Assembly: GCA_947626215.1 (NCBI GenBank)
Contig: CANQRJ010000077.1
Location: 1 to 6,882, forward strand
Length of the DNA: 6,882 nucleotides
DNA from: an uncultured Bacilli bacterium
GTDB lineage: Bacteria; Bacillota_I; Bacilli_A; RF39; UBA660
Direction: 5' to 3'
Below, one piece after another: positions 5,966 to 6,882 of this stretch (positions are counted from its first letter, which is position 1; each line of letters starts with the position of its first letter). The position numbers were made by a program, and so were the translations under genes. The notes beneath the pieces were generated by a model. That model was given only the letters and a program-made list of their open reading frames with translations. It was not told where the DNA came from and did not search any database.

Positions 5966-6790
5966 ATGAAGGATAAACGTGAAAAAGTACATTCTATAAC
6001 TCAAATAATTAAATTCATAACAGGAATTCTCTCTTGGGTTGTGTTAGTAATTTTAGTAATAGTAGCCGGTTTTTTATTATATTATTTTGTGTCAGTTAGA
6101 ATATATGCTCAAAAAGGAGAAGCTTTTAAGCCTGCCATAAGTTTATATACAATACTGACTCAAAGTATGGAACCAAATATAGTACCAAATGATGTAGTGA
6201 TTGATTTAACAATTAAAAATCCAGACGATATTAAAATTGGAGATATTATAACTTTTACTTCTTCGTACTCTTTAACTCAAGGAATGGTAATTACTCACCG
6301 AGTAGTAAATAAAGCAATGGAAGGAGGAGAATGGGTATTTTATACGAAGGGAGATGCCAATTTGTCTCCTGATCCAGTTCCTGCAAAATTTACAAATATT
6401 CATGGTAAAGTCTTATTTAAAATTCCTCAATTAGGATTATTGCAAGGATTTTTAGCAACTAGAGGTGGTTGGTTAATAATTGTCGTAATTCCTGCTTTAT
6501 GTGTCATTATAAGTGATATATTAAAAATATTTAGATTACAATCTACTAAAAATAAATTGGAATTAAAAGCTTTAAAAGAAAATCAATCAAAAAGGTTAAA
6601 AAAGGAAAGAAAAAAATTAATAAAAGAAAAATTAACAGATCGTTATACTATAAAAAGGAAAAATACAGAAGAAGATCCTTTACCTAAAAAAGAGTATAAA
6701 ATAGTAACCAAAACAAAAGATTCAAAATCGTCTGTAGAATTACCGAAGAAAATAGAATTACCGAAAAAAAAGAAAAAATATAAATCTTAA
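5966..6790 (+). CDS. sipW: Signal peptidase I, SipW/ER type (S26B-like), with Lys-rich C-terminal tail
   Basis: 274 residues. The ATG at 5966 follows GAGAGG (5951-5956) with a 9-base gap. TM1 spans about residues 18-43. The catalytic serine is S67 in TQSMEP, and the second catalytic residue is H111 in ITHRVV, where the common bacterial type has Lys; this Ser-His arrangement is the mark of SipW and archaeal/ER enzymes. TKGDAN (127-132, D130 likely the conserved acid) and GKVLFKIPQLG (147-157) complete the family boxes. TM2 spans about 168-187. Residues 190-274 form a very basic tail (KKERKKLIKEK, then ELPKK twice and KKKKKYKS), predicted cytoplasmic and longer than in typical SipW. The enzyme removes signal peptides on the outer face of the membrane; SipW in Bacillus subtilis processes TasA and TapA. 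The neighbouring protein with a TasA-like domain is the natural candidate substrate. The symbol is given by family type, not proven orthology. Confidence 0.9.
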   Translation: MKDKREKVHSITQIIKFITGILSWVVLVILVIVAGFLLYYFVSVRIYAQKGEAFKPAISLYTILTQSMEPNIVPNDVVIDLTIKNPDDIKIGDIITFTSSYSLTQGMVITHRVVNKAMEGGEWVFYTKGDANLSPDPVPAKFTNIHGKVLFKIPQLGLLQGFLATRGGWLIIVVIPALCVIISDILKIFRLQSTKNKLELKALKENQSKRLKKERKKLIKEKLTDRYTIKRKNTEEDPLPKKEYKIVTKTKDSKSSVELPKKIELPKKKKKYKS

Positions 6791-6860
6791 AAGGACTGTG
6801 GGAAATAAGGCAATCGCATAAAAATTTGACGTAAAATAGAATTATAAGGAAGGAATGACA

Positions 6861-6882
6861 TTGAATATAAGATTTTCGATAT
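6861..6882 (+). CDS. Start of a downstream gene, cut by the window edge
   Basis: A good ribosome site (AAGGAAGG, 6846-6853) precedes an open frame. The TTG at 6861 is best spaced (6 bases after AAGGA at 6850-6854). The ATG at 6855 in the same frame is only 4 bases from the first AAGGA. The visible translation is just MNIRFSI (or MTLNIRFSI), too short to name. No terminator is evident in 6791-6845 after the signal peptidase, so the two genes may be co-transcribed. Confidence 0.4.

Noticed and set aside
6826..6848. Promoter TTGACG plus TATAAG before the last partial gene
   Set aside because: The gap between the elements is only 11 bases, too short for a sigma-A promoter.

Overview
The window comes from a low-GC bacterium. 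It is AT-rich, uses Shine-Dalgarno sites of the AGGAG/GAGAGG type and Bacillota-like sigma-A promoters. All three finished genes end in TAA, and tryptophan is read as TGG with no in-frame TGA, so the standard bacterial code fits. The protein families (Ig/FN3-like surface repeats, an Asp-rich repeat protein with a TasA-like tail, a SipW-type signal peptidase) suggest an uncultured gut-type Bacilli lineage such as the RF39/Mollicutes-related clades. That placement is an inference from family resemblance, not from a marker gene. All recognisable genes lie on the plus strand and all concern the cell surface.

Layout: (1) Positions 2-2977 hold the 3' part of a very large secreted surface protein. 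It has several Ig-like domains, one FN3-like domain, then two tandem copies of a cysteine-containing module of about 320-340 residues. It ends at an intrinsic terminator. (2) Positions 3007-3253 hold a decayed C-terminal scrap of a third copy of that module (3058-3171), a perfect 9-bp dyad inside it, and the promoter of the next gene. (3) Positions 3254-5815 encode an 853-residue protein. It has an acidic cytoplasmic head, one hydrophobic segment resembling a SipW-dependent signal peptide, about 50 tandem 12-residue Asp-rich repeats of thrombospondin type 3 style, and a C-terminal beta domain like TasA/CalY. It has its own promoter and terminator. (4) Positions 5966-6790 encode a signal peptidase I of the SipW/ER type (Ser-His rather than Ser-Lys), with a strong promoter and an unusual Lys-rich tail. 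(5) At the right edge a further gene appears to start near 6855-6861.

Working model (inference): the SipW-like peptidase handles the neighbouring Asp-rich protein, as SipW handles TasA in Bacillus. The product would be a long calcium-stiffened rod on the cell surface carrying a TasA-like domain at its far end. In the repeats, all 26 cysteines occur as 13 CDxNC pairs, which looks like a built-in disulfide staple. The large Ig-like protein upstream is another surface protein whose relation to the pair is positional only.
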